Counted from the stretch's first letter, positions 1 through 8,507 are shown. The stretch is DNA of 46,677 bases from Planctomycetota bacterium (GCA_021808485.1 JAKBBN010000017.1:1-46677); one strand, 5' to 3'. Notes: generated from the letters alone by a model not told the origin. Program-made: numbers and translations.

Positions 1-311
1 CAGGAGAAGGTTAAAAGAATGGATTTTCATGTGTGCGGGAATTTGTGGGTCATGGAATAGGCCGGCGAATGCACGAGGAGCCAAAAGTTCCAAATTTCGT
101 ATCGCGGGAATTTCTTAATCGTGATGATTTTTACCTGGAACCGGGAATGACACTGGCGGTGGAGCCGATGGTCATCATTGGCGGGCCGCAGGTGGTGGTT
201 CTTGATGATGGTTGGACGGTGGTATCCAAGGATAGCACGGCGGCGGCGCATGTGGAGCATACGCTGGCGGTAACAGCCACGGGCTGCGAAATATTGACAA
301 ACGGAATGTAA
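1..311 (+). CDS. map: Methionine aminopeptidase, C-terminal part, apparently frameshifted
   Basis: This is the C-terminal third of type I methionine aminopeptidase, the dinuclear-metal enzyme that removes the initiator Met from nascent proteins. Visible family signatures are the GHGIGRRMHEEP block with its two His residues, the LAVEPM block with a metal-binding Glu, and the EHTLAVT block with the last Glu ligand. The gene enters from outside the window. In the frame of the conserved part there is a TAA at 12-14, but the bases before it read QEKVK in another frame, exactly the residues expected just upstream of NGFSCVREF. One extra A in the run at 13-16 would join the two. So either a sequencing or assembly error or a real one-base deletion is present. 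The position before infA is the classical one in the spc/alpha cluster. The identity of the family is secure; whether the gene is intact is not. Confidence 0.85.
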
Positions 312-444
312 ACGCGGATAATTGCAAAATTCAAGCAGAATATGTCTGCTGGCGGCGCCGTCGGGGTGAATGTCCGACGTGCGGCCCGTATTTTATCAGG
401 TTTTGCCGGCAATGCCGGTATTTTCGGCTTTGACGGTGAATGGA

Positions 445-660
445 ATGCCAAAGGAAGAAGCACTTCGCGTGGAGGCGGTTGTAAGCGAGGCCCTGCCCAA
501 CGCCATGTTCCGGGTAAAGCTGGAGAACGGCCACATTATTCTGGCGCATATATCCGGTAAAATGCGGGTGAATTACATCCGAATACTTCCGGGTGACCGG
601 GTGATTGTGGAAATGTCCCCTTATGATTTGACCCGGGGGAGAATTATTACCCGCAATTAA
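445..660 (+). CDS. infA: Translation initiation factor IF-1
   Basis: IF-1 is the small OB-fold factor that binds the 30S A site and helps IF-2 and IF-3 assemble the initiation complex. The 71-residue product starts [13 protein letters not shown] and holds the diagnostic blocks [36 protein letters not shown] and [10 protein letters not shown], which cover the whole family length. A longer frame opens at 370, but the extra 25 residues have no counterpart in IF-1, so the ATG at 445 is chosen. The Shine-Dalgarno sequence before it is weak (GGTGAATGG), which may mean coupling to map or low need for one. It sits between map and rpmJ, as in most bacteria. Confidence 0.95.
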   Translation: MPKEEALRVEAVVSEALPNAMFRVKLENGHIILAHISGKMRVNYIRILPGDRVIVEMSPYDLTRGRIITRN

Positions 661-982
661 GATGGATCGGGCGGTTGGCGGAACGCCTTCCGCGGCGGGC
701 GCGGCTTTCCGGCCGCCTTCGGCAAAACAGGGAAAAGTTGGCCCCGCATTGCCGCGAAAATTTTAGGTCGCGGCGATGGACCGGCGTGCTGGCAAAAAAA
801 AGAGCCTGATGGTACACTGCAGGGCTTGGCTGTGACGGCGGTATAAGCCACCGATCGTACGGGCCGGCGGTAATCCGGACAAACACCGGCGCGGCGGAGT
901 GCCGGTGCAACGGCCCGTAGCGCCTGGACGACGGATAAGCGGATTGATTTCGCCGCGGAATTCAAGGAAATGGACGTCAATC
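661..982 (+). other. Intergenic spacer infA-rpmJ with one short hairpin
   Basis: This 322-base stretch between two genes that are usually almost adjacent holds no convincing reading frame. One 7-bp perfect inverted repeat (CACCGGC at 884-890 and GCCGGTG at 901-907, 10-base loop) is present, without a T-run, so it is not a standard terminator. It may be part of a long structured leader for rpmJ, but that is only a guess. Confidence 0.4.
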
Positions 983-1099
983 ATGAAAGTTAGATCAAGC
1001 GTCAAGCGGATTTGTGAACATTGCATTGTCGTGCGTCGTGCCGGTGTGTTGCGCGTGGTGTGCAAGGCGGATCCGCGGCACAAGCAACGGCAGGGATAA
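983..1099 (+). CDS. rpmJ: 50S ribosomal protein bL36
   Basis: This 38-residue protein of the large ribosomal subunit begins [14 protein letters not shown]. It belongs to the zinc-binding (C+) form of bL36: Cys11, Cys14, Cys27 and His32 make the C-x2-C-x12-C-x4-H ribbon. It ends in KQRQG, as the family does. The start is supported by an AAGGA sequence at 965-969, some 13 bases upstream, and by family length. The order infA-rpmJ-rpsM matches the conserved cluster. Confidence 0.95.
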   Translation: MKVRSSVKRICEHCIVVRRAGVLRVVCKADPRHKQRQG

Positions 1100-1207
1100 C
1101 CGCCGTAATATAGATGGAAAGTTTCAGAAGCCGTTGATTCATGCTCGCCCGGTGCAGAGCACCGCCGGCGGAAAGAGGCCGGCGACAGCAGGTTAAGGAG
1201 CCCCCCA

Positions 1208-1594
1208 ATGCCCCGTATATCCGGTGTAGATATTCCTCTGGACAAACCCGTTCGCATTTCGCTGCGTTATGTTTACGGTGTTGGCCCGGTGAACGCCATG
1301 AGCATTCTCAAGGAGGCGTCCATTGATCCGCAGAAGCGGGCCAAGGACCTTACCGAAGATGAAGTGGCGCGAATCGTCAATATCATTGATCGCAGCGTGG
1401 TGGTGGAGGGTGCCCTGCGGCGGCAGGTGCAGCAGAATATCGCCCGGCTGAAGGATATTCAGTCCTATCGCGGATCGCGCCATCGGCGGAATCTGCCGGT
1501 TCGCGGCCAACGTACAAAATCCAACGCCCGGACGCGGAAAGGTCCGCGGAAGACCGTGGCCGGCAAGAAGGGTGTGAAGGAACTGCACGGTTAA
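1208..1594 (+). CDS. rpsM: 30S ribosomal protein uS13
   Basis: uS13 sits in the head of the small subunit and contacts the P-site tRNA and the 50S bridge. The 128 residues begin [19 protein letters not shown] and contain the helix-two-turn-helix region around [11 protein letters not shown], the [18 protein letters not shown] block, and the basic tail [16 protein letters not shown] that reaches the tRNA. Length and order are normal for the family. A strong AAGGAG at 1195-1200 lies 7 bases before the ATG. It is followed by rpsK after a 151-base spacer, which is long for this operon. Confidence 0.97.
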   Translation: MPRISGVDIPLDKPVRISLRYVYGVGPVNAMSILKEASIDPQKRAKDLTEDEVARIVNIIDRSVVVEGALRRQVQQNIARLKDIQSYRGSRHRRNLPVRGQRTKSNARTRKGPRKTVAGKKGVKELHG

Positions 1595-1703
1595 TAAGCC
1601 GACTACCGCCCGGCCGGTTCGCCGACGGGAAGCGGCAAAGCGTGTTCGAAAAGAGTGTTCCTCCGGCCGGCGGATCAGCAGCCGGGGTTTACAGGGTTAA
1701 ATT

Positions 1704-1722
1704 GCGATGCGTGCGGCATCGC
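1704..1722 (+). promoter_or_regulatory. Leader hairpin before rpsK
   Basis: A perfect 7-bp inverted repeat (GCGATGC, loop GTGCG, GCATCGC) ends about 23 bases before the rpsK start and about 10 bases before its AAAGGTG ribosome binding site. There is no T-run. It could be a translational control element or a processing site; the sequence alone does not decide. Confidence 0.35.
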
Positions 1723-1745
1723 CGGTTACTAGTAAAGGTGTGTTT

Positions 1746-2126
1746 ATGGCAAAGGTTGGGAAGAAGAAAGTTCGCAAGAATGTGGTGCGCGGCATCGCCC
1801 ACATCAAGGCGAGCTTTAACAATACCCAGGTTACCATTACCGATATCAACGGCGAAACACTGGCCTGGGATTCCGCGGGTACCGTTGGTTTCAAGGGATC
1901 GCGCAAAAGCACGCCGTTCGCGGCCACACGGGCCGCGGAGAACTGTGCGGGCAAGGCTAAAAAATTCGGACTTCAGGAATTGGAAGTCCGGGTTAACGGC
2001 CCGGGTTCGGGGCGCGAATCGGCAATTACGGCCCTGCAGAACAGCGGGTTGAAAATTACTTCCATTGAAGATAACACGCCGCTGCCGCATAACGGCTGCC
2101 GGCCGCCCAAGAAACGCCGGGTATAA
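1746..2126 (+). CDS. rpsK: 30S ribosomal protein uS11
   Basis: uS11 forms part of the platform of the small subunit near the mRNA exit. The 126-residue product begins [13 protein letters not shown] and has the family blocks [50 protein letters not shown] and the C-terminal [15 protein letters not shown]. An in-frame ATG lies upstream at 1707, but the family begins at the chosen ATG, which follows AAAGGTG. Downstream one would expect rpsD (uS4); instead there is a 199-base spacer with a small GCGGG/CCCGC hairpin at 2165-2177 and then rpoA. Confidence 0.97.
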   Translation: MAKVGKKKVRKNVVRGIAHIKASFNNTQVTITDINGETLAWDSAGTVGFKGSRKSTPFAATRAAENCAGKAKKFGLQELEVRVNGPGSGRESAITALQNSGLKITSIEDNTPLPHNGCRPPKKRRV

Positions 2127-2325
2127 GGTGGCGGCGGGCCTGCGGTGGTGGAACCTAAGGATAGGCGGGTGTCCCGCATATTCCGGGTATTGTGCCGCGG
2201 CAGGATGGATAAATGCCGGCAATGGAAGACCTTGTCCGGCTTGGTTAGTTTGATGTTTTTTCTGCCGTGGTGACAGATGCCATGCGGCGATAATCCCGCG
2301 GCGGTTTGAATCGGAGATAAGTATT

Positions 2326-3375
2326 ATGCGTATGCGCTGGCGCGGGCTGGAACTGCCGACCAAGGTTGATGTCGATCAGTCTATTTTGAATGAAACCTAC
2401 GGCAAATTCACCATTGAACCGTTTGAACGCGGGTTCGGCACCACCATCGGGAATTCCCTGCGGCGCGTGCTGCTGAGCAGTTTGGAGGGCGCCGCGCCTA
2501 TTTCCGTGCGGATTGCCGGAGCGGAACATGAATTCGCCCAGATCCCCGGTGTGGTGGAAGATGTCACGGACATTATCCTGAATGTCAAATCCCTGATTGT
2601 GTCTATGGAGGGTGATGTTTCCAAGACCCTTTCCGTTCGAAAGAAAGGTCCTGGCGCCGTTACCGCCGGCGACTTGCAGGGCGATCCGGCCGTCACGATC
2701 CACAACAAAGACCTCGTGCTGGCCACCATTTCCAGTGACATGACATTTGACATGGAACTGGAAATCCGCAAGGGCCGCGGCTTTGTCACGGCTGCGGAAA
2801 ACACGCCGGAGGAACAGATCATCGGCATTATTCCGATTGATTCCGTTTACTCCCCGGTTACACGTGTGCGCTATAAGACGGAAGATACGCGTGTGGGCCA
2901 GAAGACTAATTATGATCGTTTGCTGCTGGAAATATGGACGAACGGCACGATTACGCCGGAACTCGCCCTGATTGAGGCGGCCAAAATTCTGCGGAAGCAT
3001 CTTAACGCGTTTCTGCACCAGTTTGATCTGGGCGATGAAATTGATGCCCCGTTGACTGTGGACGAACCGGCGACCCCGGCCGTTTTCAGCCAGGAGCTTG
3101 CTTCCAAGCTTGACCAGCCCCTGACCACGATGGAACTTTCGGTGCGTGCGGCCAATTGCCTTGAATCCGCAAAAATACACACTGTGGGCGATCTGGCCAG
3201 GATGACTGACGGCCAGCTTTTGAAGGTCCGCAGTTTCGGCAAAACCAGCCTGCGTGAAGTGAAGCGCAAATTGCAGGATATGGGGCTTTCACTGGGTATG
3301 GCGATACCGGAAGTCCAGGCGGAGACCGCCGGGCAGGCCGGAGGCAATGGCGGATCGGATTCGGAAAAGGCGTAA
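2326..3375 (+). CDS. rpoA: DNA-directed RNA polymerase subunit alpha
   Basis: This is the dimeric scaffold subunit of RNA polymerase. The 349 residues comprise the N-terminal assembly domain (about 1-235, with YGKFTIEPFERGFGTTIGNSLRR split over the usual loop and VYSPVTRVRYKTE), a linker, and the C-terminal domain (about 265-325), which binds UP elements and activators and shows LELSVRAANCL, VGDLARM and RSFGKTSL. A short Gly/Ser-rich tail follows. A GGAG motif lies 9 bases before the ATG. It is the penultimate gene of the alpha operon and directly precedes rplQ, as is normal. Confidence 0.97.
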   Translation: MRMRWRGLELPTKVDVDQSILNETYGKFTIEPFERGFGTTIGNSLRRVLLSSLEGAAPISVRIAGAEHEFAQIPGVVEDVTDIILNVKSLIVSMEGDVSKTLSVRKKGPGAVTAGDLQGDPAVTIHNKDLVLATISSDMTFDMELEIRKGRGFVTAAENTPEEQIIGIIPIDSVYSPVTRVRYKTEDTRVGQKTNYDRLLLEIWTNGTITPELALIEAAKILRKHLNAFLHQFDLGDEIDAPLTVDEPATPAVFSQELASKLDQPLTTMELSVRAANCLESAKIHTVGDLARMTDGQLLKVRSFGKTSLREVKRKLQDMGLSLGMAIPEVQAETAGQAGGNGGSDSEKA

Positions 3376-3494
3376 AACCGCGCCGGCCGGCTTATGCCGC
3401 CCGGACCGGTTCGTTCGCGACGATATTGAGTTTGCCGATAAGCAGTCGGCCCCTGATCCCGCACGATGGATCAGAATAATCTGGAGTTAGTGTC

Positions 3495-3929
3495 ATGCGT
3501 CATTTAGTAGTAGGCAGACGGCTTTCCCGTACACCGGCCCATCGCAAGGCTTTGTTGCGTAATCTGGCCCAATCCCTGATTGAGCACGGAGAGATTCGCA
3601 CAACGCTTCCAAAAGCCAAGGAGCTTGTGCGTTTTATTGAGCCGATTATCACACTGGCCAAAAAGAATACCCTTGCGTCCCGGCGGCTGGTTATTTCCCG
3701 CCTTCATGACCGGTTAATGACCGATGCGAAAGATCAAAACATGCTGCTGGATGATTCCGTGGTGCAGAAGCTGTTCAAGGAAATCGCGCCCCATTTTGCC
3801 AATCGCAGCGGCGGCTACACCAGAATTATAAAAACCGCGGAATGGCGCATTGGCGATGCGGGTGATATTGTGATTATTCAACTGGTGGGACTTGAAAAGA
3901 GCTCCGGCTCCGCTGCTGCGGCGGAATAA
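3495..3929 (+). CDS. rplQ: 50S ribosomal protein bL17
   Basis: bL17 binds near the exit tunnel of the large subunit. The 144 residues start MRHLVVGRRLSRTPAHRKAL, the family signature, followed by RNLAQSLIEHGEIRTTLPKAKE and the GGYTRIIKT block near the end. A short Ala-rich tail is extra. GGAG at 3483-3486 lies 8 bases before the ATG. It is the last gene of the operon and is followed about 90 bases later by a strong intrinsic terminator. Confidence 0.97.
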   Translation: MRHLVVGRRLSRTPAHRKALLRNLAQSLIEHGEIRTTLPKAKELVRFIEPIITLAKKNTLASRRLVISRLHDRLMTDAKDQNMLLDDSVVQKLFKEIAPHFANRSGGYTRIIKTAEWRIGDAGDIVIIQLVGLEKSSGSAAAAE

Positions 3930-4021
3930 TGGCGGCGGGTTTTACCCGCGACGACTGCCGGTGTGATTCCCGCGGCCATATGCCGAACCGATCATTTACC
4001 GACTACCACCTTAAAACTTGC

Positions 4022-4067
4022 AACCGGGGATTGAACATGCCAATATGTTCAATCCCCGGTTTCTTTT
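4022..4067 (+). terminator. Intrinsic terminator of the alpha operon
   Basis: A perfect 17-bp inverted repeat (4022-4038 and 4045-4061, 6-base loop GCCAAT) reads AACCGGGGATTGAACAT and its complement and is followed by TTCTTTT. It sits about 90 bases after the rplQ stop and before an oppositely oriented gene, so it should end the ribosomal transcript. On the other strand the stem is followed by GCAAGTTTTAAGG, a weaker T-tract, so it might also slow transcription from the amidohydrolase-like gene. Confidence 0.93.
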
Positions 4068-4140
4068 ATAAGAATCAGGGTTACCTGCCGCCGGCGAGGG
4101 CTTGCGGTCCTTTTCGAAGCCGCGCTATTCGCCCGGGCGT

Positions 4141-5058
4141 TTATGCGTTGCGGCTTACCCGGCGATTCCGCTGCACATTGGCCAGCAGACGACCAACGGG
4201 CGGCTCAATTCCGAGCAGGGCGGCGGAATCCCGTTCCACAATTTGCCGCAGTTTTTCACGCGGCACCTGGGGCAGGCCGGCGTTACGGGCAAATGTGTTG
4301 ATGTTGTAAAGTGTTTCGATGGCGGCCGCGGCTGAGTTAAACGGGAAATTACTGCCGAACAGCAGTTTGTCCGTAACCTGCATCTGCCATGCCCGCAGCA
4401 GCGTGTCATAAGCCGCCCACGGTTCTCCCAGCAGGCTGCCCAGGCAGGCCATGATGTGATCATGCTTTTGCAGCAGGGTAAGGGTTTCATCGACCCATGG
4501 CCGGCCGACATTGGCGATAATGATTTTCAAATTGGGGTGGGTACGGGCAATTTCATCCATGAGCACCGGACGGGCGTATTCCAGCCGGGCGTTCTGGGAC
4601 AAATACGGCCCCGGGGAAAAAATAACCGGAAGTTTCAGTTTAACGGCCCGGCCGTAGGCACGCATCGCCCGGGTATCGCAGGGGTGAAAATCCTGGGCGG
4701 CGGGAGCGATGGCGAGTCCCTTCAGGCCCGGTTCGCGGGCAATAAGCTCCAATTGATCCAGGGCATCCGGATCCGTGGGGTCAAAACCGGCGAAACCGAT
4801 CATGCGATCCGGGTGTTCGACGCAAAAATCGGCAATGAACCGATTGGGAATTTCAACCTTCATGGCGCGGCTTTTGAATCCGACAACAAAACTGCAATCC
4901 ACACTTTCCGCCGAAAGCAGCAGGCTGGCGGTGTCCGCTTTGGGAAGGAGGCGAAGTTGATCCGTGCCGAAGGTCACGGGGCGGGCCAGCCGTCGCAGGG
5001 CGTCGGGACCGAGTTGTTCAGGGCTTTGCCAGATGGCGGTATAGCAATCAATGATCAT
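4141..5058 (-). CDS. Amidohydrolase-fold (amidohydrolase-2 type) protein lacking metal ligands
   Basis: The 305-residue product has the layout of the amidohydrolase-2 (PF04909-like) TIM-barrel family, whose active members are metal-dependent hydrolases or decarboxylases. Recognisable landmarks are the first strand MIID at the N-terminus, PVIFSPG near 144-150, IIIANVGRPWVDE near 179-191, and LFGSNFPF near 233-240. In active members these places carry HxH, HxG, HxGxPW and GSDFP. Here the ligand positions read Tyr6/Ala8, Ser148, Asn183 and Asn237, so none of the usual metal or catalytic residues remains. The frame is long and undisrupted, and an AAAGGTG lies 7 bases before the ATG. This suggests a maintained protein with a non-catalytic role or a changed chemistry. 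Function and substrate are unknown. It is divergent from clpC. Confidence 0.8.
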   Translation of the reverse strand: MIIDCYTAIWQSPEQLGPDALRRLARPVTFGTDQLRLLPKADTASLLLSAESVDCSFVVGFKSRAMKVEIPNRFIADFCVEHPDRMIGFAGFDPTDPDALDQLELIAREPGLKGLAIAPAAQDFHPCDTRAMRAYGRAVKLKLPVIFSPGPYLSQNARLEYARPVLMDEIARTHPNLKIIIANVGRPWVDETLTLLQKHDHIMACLGSLLGEPWAAYDTLLRAWQMQVTDKLLFGSNFPFNSAAAAIETLYNINTFARNAGLPQVPREKLRQIVERDSAALLGIEPPVGRLLANVQRNRRVSRNA

Positions 5059-5521
5059 GTGGTGTCACCTTTCCGGCGCTCAACCGTGGGAATGCCGACC
5101 GCTGCGGCCTGCAGTTCGACAGCTCGGCGATTTTCGCGGCGCGGGCTTATTATAAACGGGCGGTGGAATTTTATCTTTTGGGTTTAAGCCGCGTGGCGCG
5201 GACTAAACCCAGATTTGAACCGGATGCGGCGAAAATCAACGAATACTGAAAAAATGTTGGAATCTGTTTCCGATAAATTACACGGTTCAATAATTCCCCG
5301 TTTTGCGTATTTTGACTTATAAAAAAGGGAGGGGCCGACGGAGACGCGGGCTTGATAATTTGGCGCGAAGTTTTCGCTATGGGCGGTAAGGGGAAACGAA
5401 GAGCCTTCTGCCGGGGCTGCGGCGTGAGCGCGACATCGCAGCTGCGCTGGTTCTTATGGACTTGGGGCTTAAGTTTGAAGAAGTTCGGGAAGGCGTGATA
5501 ACGCCGCGGGTGAGTGCATAG
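5039..5521. repeat. Decayed tandem duplication, copy A
   Basis: This segment and the next one (5515-5910) are diverged direct repeats. Matching blocks include the amidohydrolase start with its ribosome binding site (TATAGCAA...ATCATGTGGTGT), the TTTT(A/T)CTTTTGGGTT block, CCCCGTTTTGCGT, and GCGGGCTTGATAATT, which contains the clpC -35 element. After CGAAGAG (about 5402) copy A jumps to sequence equivalent to clpC position 6249, so about 340 bases holding the clpC start and first Clp repeat are missing. The clpC -10 element is also ruined in this copy. The region has no intact gene of its own. Confidence 0.75.
5405..5521 (+). pseudogene. Fragment of clpC N-domain (second Clp repeat)
   Basis: Codons from 5405 to the TAG at 5519-5521 read LLPGLRRERDIAAALVLMDL and then GLKFEEVREGV. 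The intact clpC downstream reads [20 protein letters not shown] and [11 protein letters not shown] at 6250-6342. By eye 23 of 31 residues agree. No start codon or ribosome binding site precedes it in frame, so it is a broken leftover of the tandem duplication and not a working gene. The reading frame over these 39 codons is still open, which fits either modest age or chance. Confidence 0.8.
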
Positions 5522-5910
5522 CAACGGATAATCATGTGGTGTGACCTTGCCGGCGTTAAACGTATGGGATGCCGGTGGTCGCGGTAGACCGATGTAAAAA
5601 GCGGTCTATCCGGGCCGAAAGTTATAAGAAATCAACGGGGAAATTTTTACTTTTGGGTTCAGGTGTTCGGTGCGGGGGCCACGGCCGCGCGGATCACGCG
5701 CGTCATGGATAAATCGTTCTGCGAAGAATTACGGACTTGATGTGCAAAGGAATCGCAGGCGCGACCAATTCCCCCGTTTTGCGTTTATTGTCCCATGCCC
5801 TTTGACCGATAAAAGAGTGAGGAGCGGACCATCCGGCGGGGAAGCGGGCTTGATAATTGGGCCTGTGGCTTCGTACAATCTGGCGGGTCAGGAAAGTCCC
5901 ACCCGAAGAG
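5515..5910. repeat. Decayed tandem duplication, copy B (working clpC upstream region)
   Basis: This is the counterpart of 5039-5402. It begins with a remnant of the amidohydrolase 5' end: on the minus strand, AAGGTCACACCAC followed by ATG at 5535 and a few codons (MII.CY) match the real gene start at 5058 before the similarity stops. It continues through the intergenic sequence into the clpC promoter. No intact gene lies between 5059 and 5927. Confidence 0.72.
5850..5879 (+). promoter_or_regulatory. Candidate clpC promoter
   Basis: TTGATA (5850-5855) and TACAAT (5874-5879) are separated by 18 bases and each match the sigma-70 consensus at five of six positions. The start of transcription would fall near 5886, giving a 5' leader of about 40 bases before clpC. 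The TTGATA is repeated in copy A of the duplication (5352-5357), but there the -10 is lost. A single CTTTGACC at 5809-5816 resembles half of a CtsR operator; no second half was found. Confidence 0.65.
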
Positions 5911-5927
5911 GGTTTTAGGAGTTTTGT

Positions 5928-8441
5928 ATGTATGAACGTTTCACAGATCGCGCCCGAAAAGTCATGGCGCTGGCCAATCAGGAGGCACAGCGGTTCAACC
6001 ATGAATACATCGGGACGGAACACATTCTTCTTGGACTGGTCAAGGAGGGATCGGGTGTCGGTGCGACTGTACTGAAGAATCTGGACATTGATCTTCGCAA
6101 GGTTCGCCTGGAAGTTGAAAAGCTGGTTAAGAGCGGGCCGGACATGGTGACCATGGGTCGCCTGCCGCAAACACCGCGGGCCAAAAAAGTGATCGAATAC
6201 GCCATTGAAGAGGCGCACAACCTTGGCCACAACTATGTGGGAACGGAGCACCTTCTGCTGGGGCTGTTGCGCGAGCGCGACGGCGTGGCCGCGCAGGTTC
6301 TTATGAACCTTGGGCTTAAGCTTGAAGAAGTCCGGGAGGAAGTGCTGAACCTGCTGGGCGCGGGCGTGGAGTCGGAAGGCGGCACCGCGGGAACCGCGGA
6401 GAAAGGCGAGGCAAAATCGAAATCGCGCACACCCGCGCTGGATTCCTTCGGCCGTGACCTGACGGAACTGGCCCGTGAAGGATCGCTGGATCCGGTGATC
6501 GGGCGTGCCAATGAAATTGAACGTGTGGTCCAGGTTTTGTGCCGCCGCACCAAGAACAACCCTGTGTTGCTGGGCGAAGCCGGCGTCGGCAAGACCGCGA
6601 TCGTGGAAGGCTTGGCGCAGAAAATCATATCGGGCGATGTTCCGGAGATTCTGCTTGACAAGCGCATTGTCGTGCTGGACCTGGCCATGATGGTGGCCGG
6701 GACGAAATACCGCGGCCAGTTTGAAGAGCGTATTAAAGCGGTGATGAATGAAGTCCGCCGCGCCAGGAACGTGGTGCTGTTTATTGATGAACTCCACACG
6801 CTGGTCGGGGCGGGCGGCGCGGAAGGGGCCATTGACGCGAGCAACGTTCTCAAGCCATCGCTGGCCCGCGGCGAAATTCAGTGCATCGGAGCCACGACGC
6901 TGGACGAGTACCGCAAATATGTGGAAAAAGACGGCGCGCTGGAGCGGCGGTTCCAGACCGTTGTGGTTGAACCGCCCAGCAAGGATGAAACGGTGGAAAT
7001 CCTCAAAGGATTGCGCGACCGGTACGAAGCACACCACCGTGTGCAGATCACCGAGGAGGCGCTGCGGTCGGCGGTGGAACTTTCCACGCGTTACATCACC
7101 GGGCGCTGCCTGCCTGACAAGGCTATTGACGTTATTGATGAGGCCGGCGCCCGGGTGCGGCTCAAGAGCATGACCAAACCGCCCAATTTGTCCGAGATTG
7201 AAGAACAAATTGAGCGTCTGACGCTGGAAAAAGACGAAGCGGTGAAGCACGCGGATTATGAACGCGCCGCCGAGCTGCGCGACCAGGCGGAAGGGCTGCG
7301 CCGCAAAAAGGATGAAGAACAGCGGAAATGGCGCGAGCAGGCCAAGGAAGTGGACGGCGTGGTGGACGAGGAAGTTGTGGCCGAAGTTGTCAGCCGCATG
7401 ACGGGCGTCCCCCTTACGCGGCTGGAAAAAGCGGAGGCATCCCGCCTGCTGGAACTTGAGGCTGAATTGCACAAGCGGGTGATCAGCCAGGATGACGCCA
7501 TTAAGGCGGTCTCCCGGTCCATCCGCCGGGCGCGGTCCGGTTTGAAAGATCCGAATCGTCCCATGGGCACCTTCCTGTTCCTGGGCCCGTCCGGCGTGGG
7601 CAAAACACTGCTTTCCAAGGCGATTGCGGAATTTCTGTTCAGCAATGAGGCGTCGTTGATTCAGATTGATATGTCTGAATACATGGAAAAACACAACGTC
7701 AGCCGTCTGGTAGGCGCGCCGCCGGGTTATGTGGGCTATGAGGAAGGCGGCCAGCTGACCGAGCGCATCCGCCGCAAACCCTATGCGGTGGTGCTGCTGG
7801 ATGAAATTGAAAAGGCGCATCCGGATGTCTTCAACATGCTTCTACAGATCATGGAAGAAGGTCGCCTGACGGATAATGTCGGCCGGATCGTCGATTTCAA
7901 GAATGTGATCCTGATCATGACCAGCAATATCGGCGCGGACCTGATCAAGAGCGGCGGCATTCAGGGTTTCGGTTACGGCAATCGTGACGTGGAGAAATCG
8001 TTTGAATCCATGAAGAAGGGCCTGCTGCGCGAAGTTGAAAAATTCTTCCGGCCGGAATTCATCAACCGGCTGGACGATACCATTATCTTCCGGCCGCTGA
8101 CCCGGGAAAACCTTTACAGTATCATTGATATTGAGATCAAAAAGGTTACGCGCCGACTGGTGGAACAGGGTATCAGCCTGGAAACCACGTCCGCCGCGCA
8201 CGACTTCCTGATTGAGAAAGGCTATAACCCGGACTTCGGCGCCCGGCCGCTGCGTCGTGCCATTGAACAGTATCTGGAAGATCCTCTTTCAGAATCGATC
8301 CTGCGCGGCGAATACAAGAATGTGTCCACCATCCGCATTGATCGGGACGGTGAATCGCTGCGGTTTACCGTTGTGCCGAAGGAAGAACCCCCGCCGGCCG
8401 AGCCGAGTGCGGCGGTGGGTGGTGCGGCGAACGCCACGTAA
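5928..8441 (+). CDS. clpC: ATP-dependent Clp protease ATP-binding subunit ClpC
   Basis: ClpC is a class 1 Hsp100 unfoldase that feeds proteins into ClpP and controls general proteolysis and stress responses. The 837 residues show the double Clp N-domain ([26 protein letters not shown], then [10 protein letters not shown]), a first AAA+ module with Walker A GEAGVGKT near 215-222 and Walker B VVLFIDE near 282-288, the UVR-type coiled-coil middle domain with [19 protein letters not shown] near 445, and a second AAA+ module with GPSGVGKT near 553. The C-terminal D2-small domain ends in a short Ala/Pro tail. The middle domain and UVR motif separate it from ClpA and ClpB. AGGAG at 5917-5921 precedes the ATG by 6 bases. 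It stands alone, with its own promoter and terminator; no mcsA, mcsB or ctsR is adjacent. Confidence 0.97.
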   Translation: MYERFTDRARKVMALANQEAQRFNHEYIGTEHILLGLVKEGSGVGATVLKNLDIDLRKVRLEVEKLVKSGPDMVTMGRLPQTPRAKKVIEYAIEEAHNLGHNYVGTEHLLLGLLRERDGVAAQVLMNLGLKLEEVREEVLNLLGAGVESEGGTAGTAEKGEAKSKSRTPALDSFGRDLTELAREGSLDPVIGRANEIERVVQVLCRRTKNNPVLLGEAGVGKTAIVEGLAQKIISGDVPEILLDKRIVVLDLAMMVAGTKYRGQFEERIKAVMNEVRRARNVVLFIDELHTLVGAGGAEGAIDASNVLKPSLARGEIQCIGATTLDEYRKYVEKDGALERRFQTVVVEPPSKDETVEILKGLRDRYEAHHRVQITEEALRSAVELSTRYITGRCLPDKAIDVIDEAGARVRLKSMTKPPNLSEIEEQIERLTLEKDEAVKHADYERAAELRDQAEGLRRKKDEEQRKWREQAKEVDGVVDEEVVAEVVSRMTGVPLTRLEKAEASRLLELEAELHKRVISQDDAIKAVSRSIRRARSGLKDPNRPMGTFLFLGPSGVGKTLLSKAIAEFLFSNEASLIQIDMSEYMEKHNVSRLVGAPPGYVGYEEGGQLTERIRRKPYAVVLLDEIEKAHPDVFNMLLQIMEEGRLTDNVGRIVDFKNVILIMTSNIGADLIKSGGIQGFGYGNRDVEKSFESMKKGLLREVEKFFRPEFINRLDDTIIFRPLTRENLYSIIDIEIKKVTRRLVEQGISLETTSAAHDFLIEKGYNPDFGARPLRRAIEQYLEDPLSESILRGEYKNVSTIRIDRDGESLRFTVVPKEEPPPAEPSAAVGGAANAT

Positions 8442-8476
8442 AAGCCGGCACGGGCATAATCAGTCCAATCACAATA

Positions 8477-8507
8477 GGACGGCAGCATGAACTGCCGTTC
8501 TTTTTTT
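8477..8507 (+). terminator. Intrinsic terminator of clpC
   Basis: GGACGGCAG (8477-8485) pairs with CTGCCGTTC (8492-8500), with one G-U pair and a 6-base loop, and is followed by seven T. It lies 35 bases after the clpC stop and separates it from the convergent HEAT-repeat gene. Confidence 0.92.

Noticed and set aside
2245..3180. 311-codon minus-strand frame
   Set aside because: Antisense to rpoA; no family resemblance.
5801..5830. CtsR operator before clpC
   Set aside because: Only one CTTTGACC half-site is present; the operator needs a tandem pair.
5703..7820. 705-codon minus-strand open frame
   Set aside because: It is antisense to the well-supported clpC and arises from its GC-rich codon pattern; composition is that of a shadow frame.
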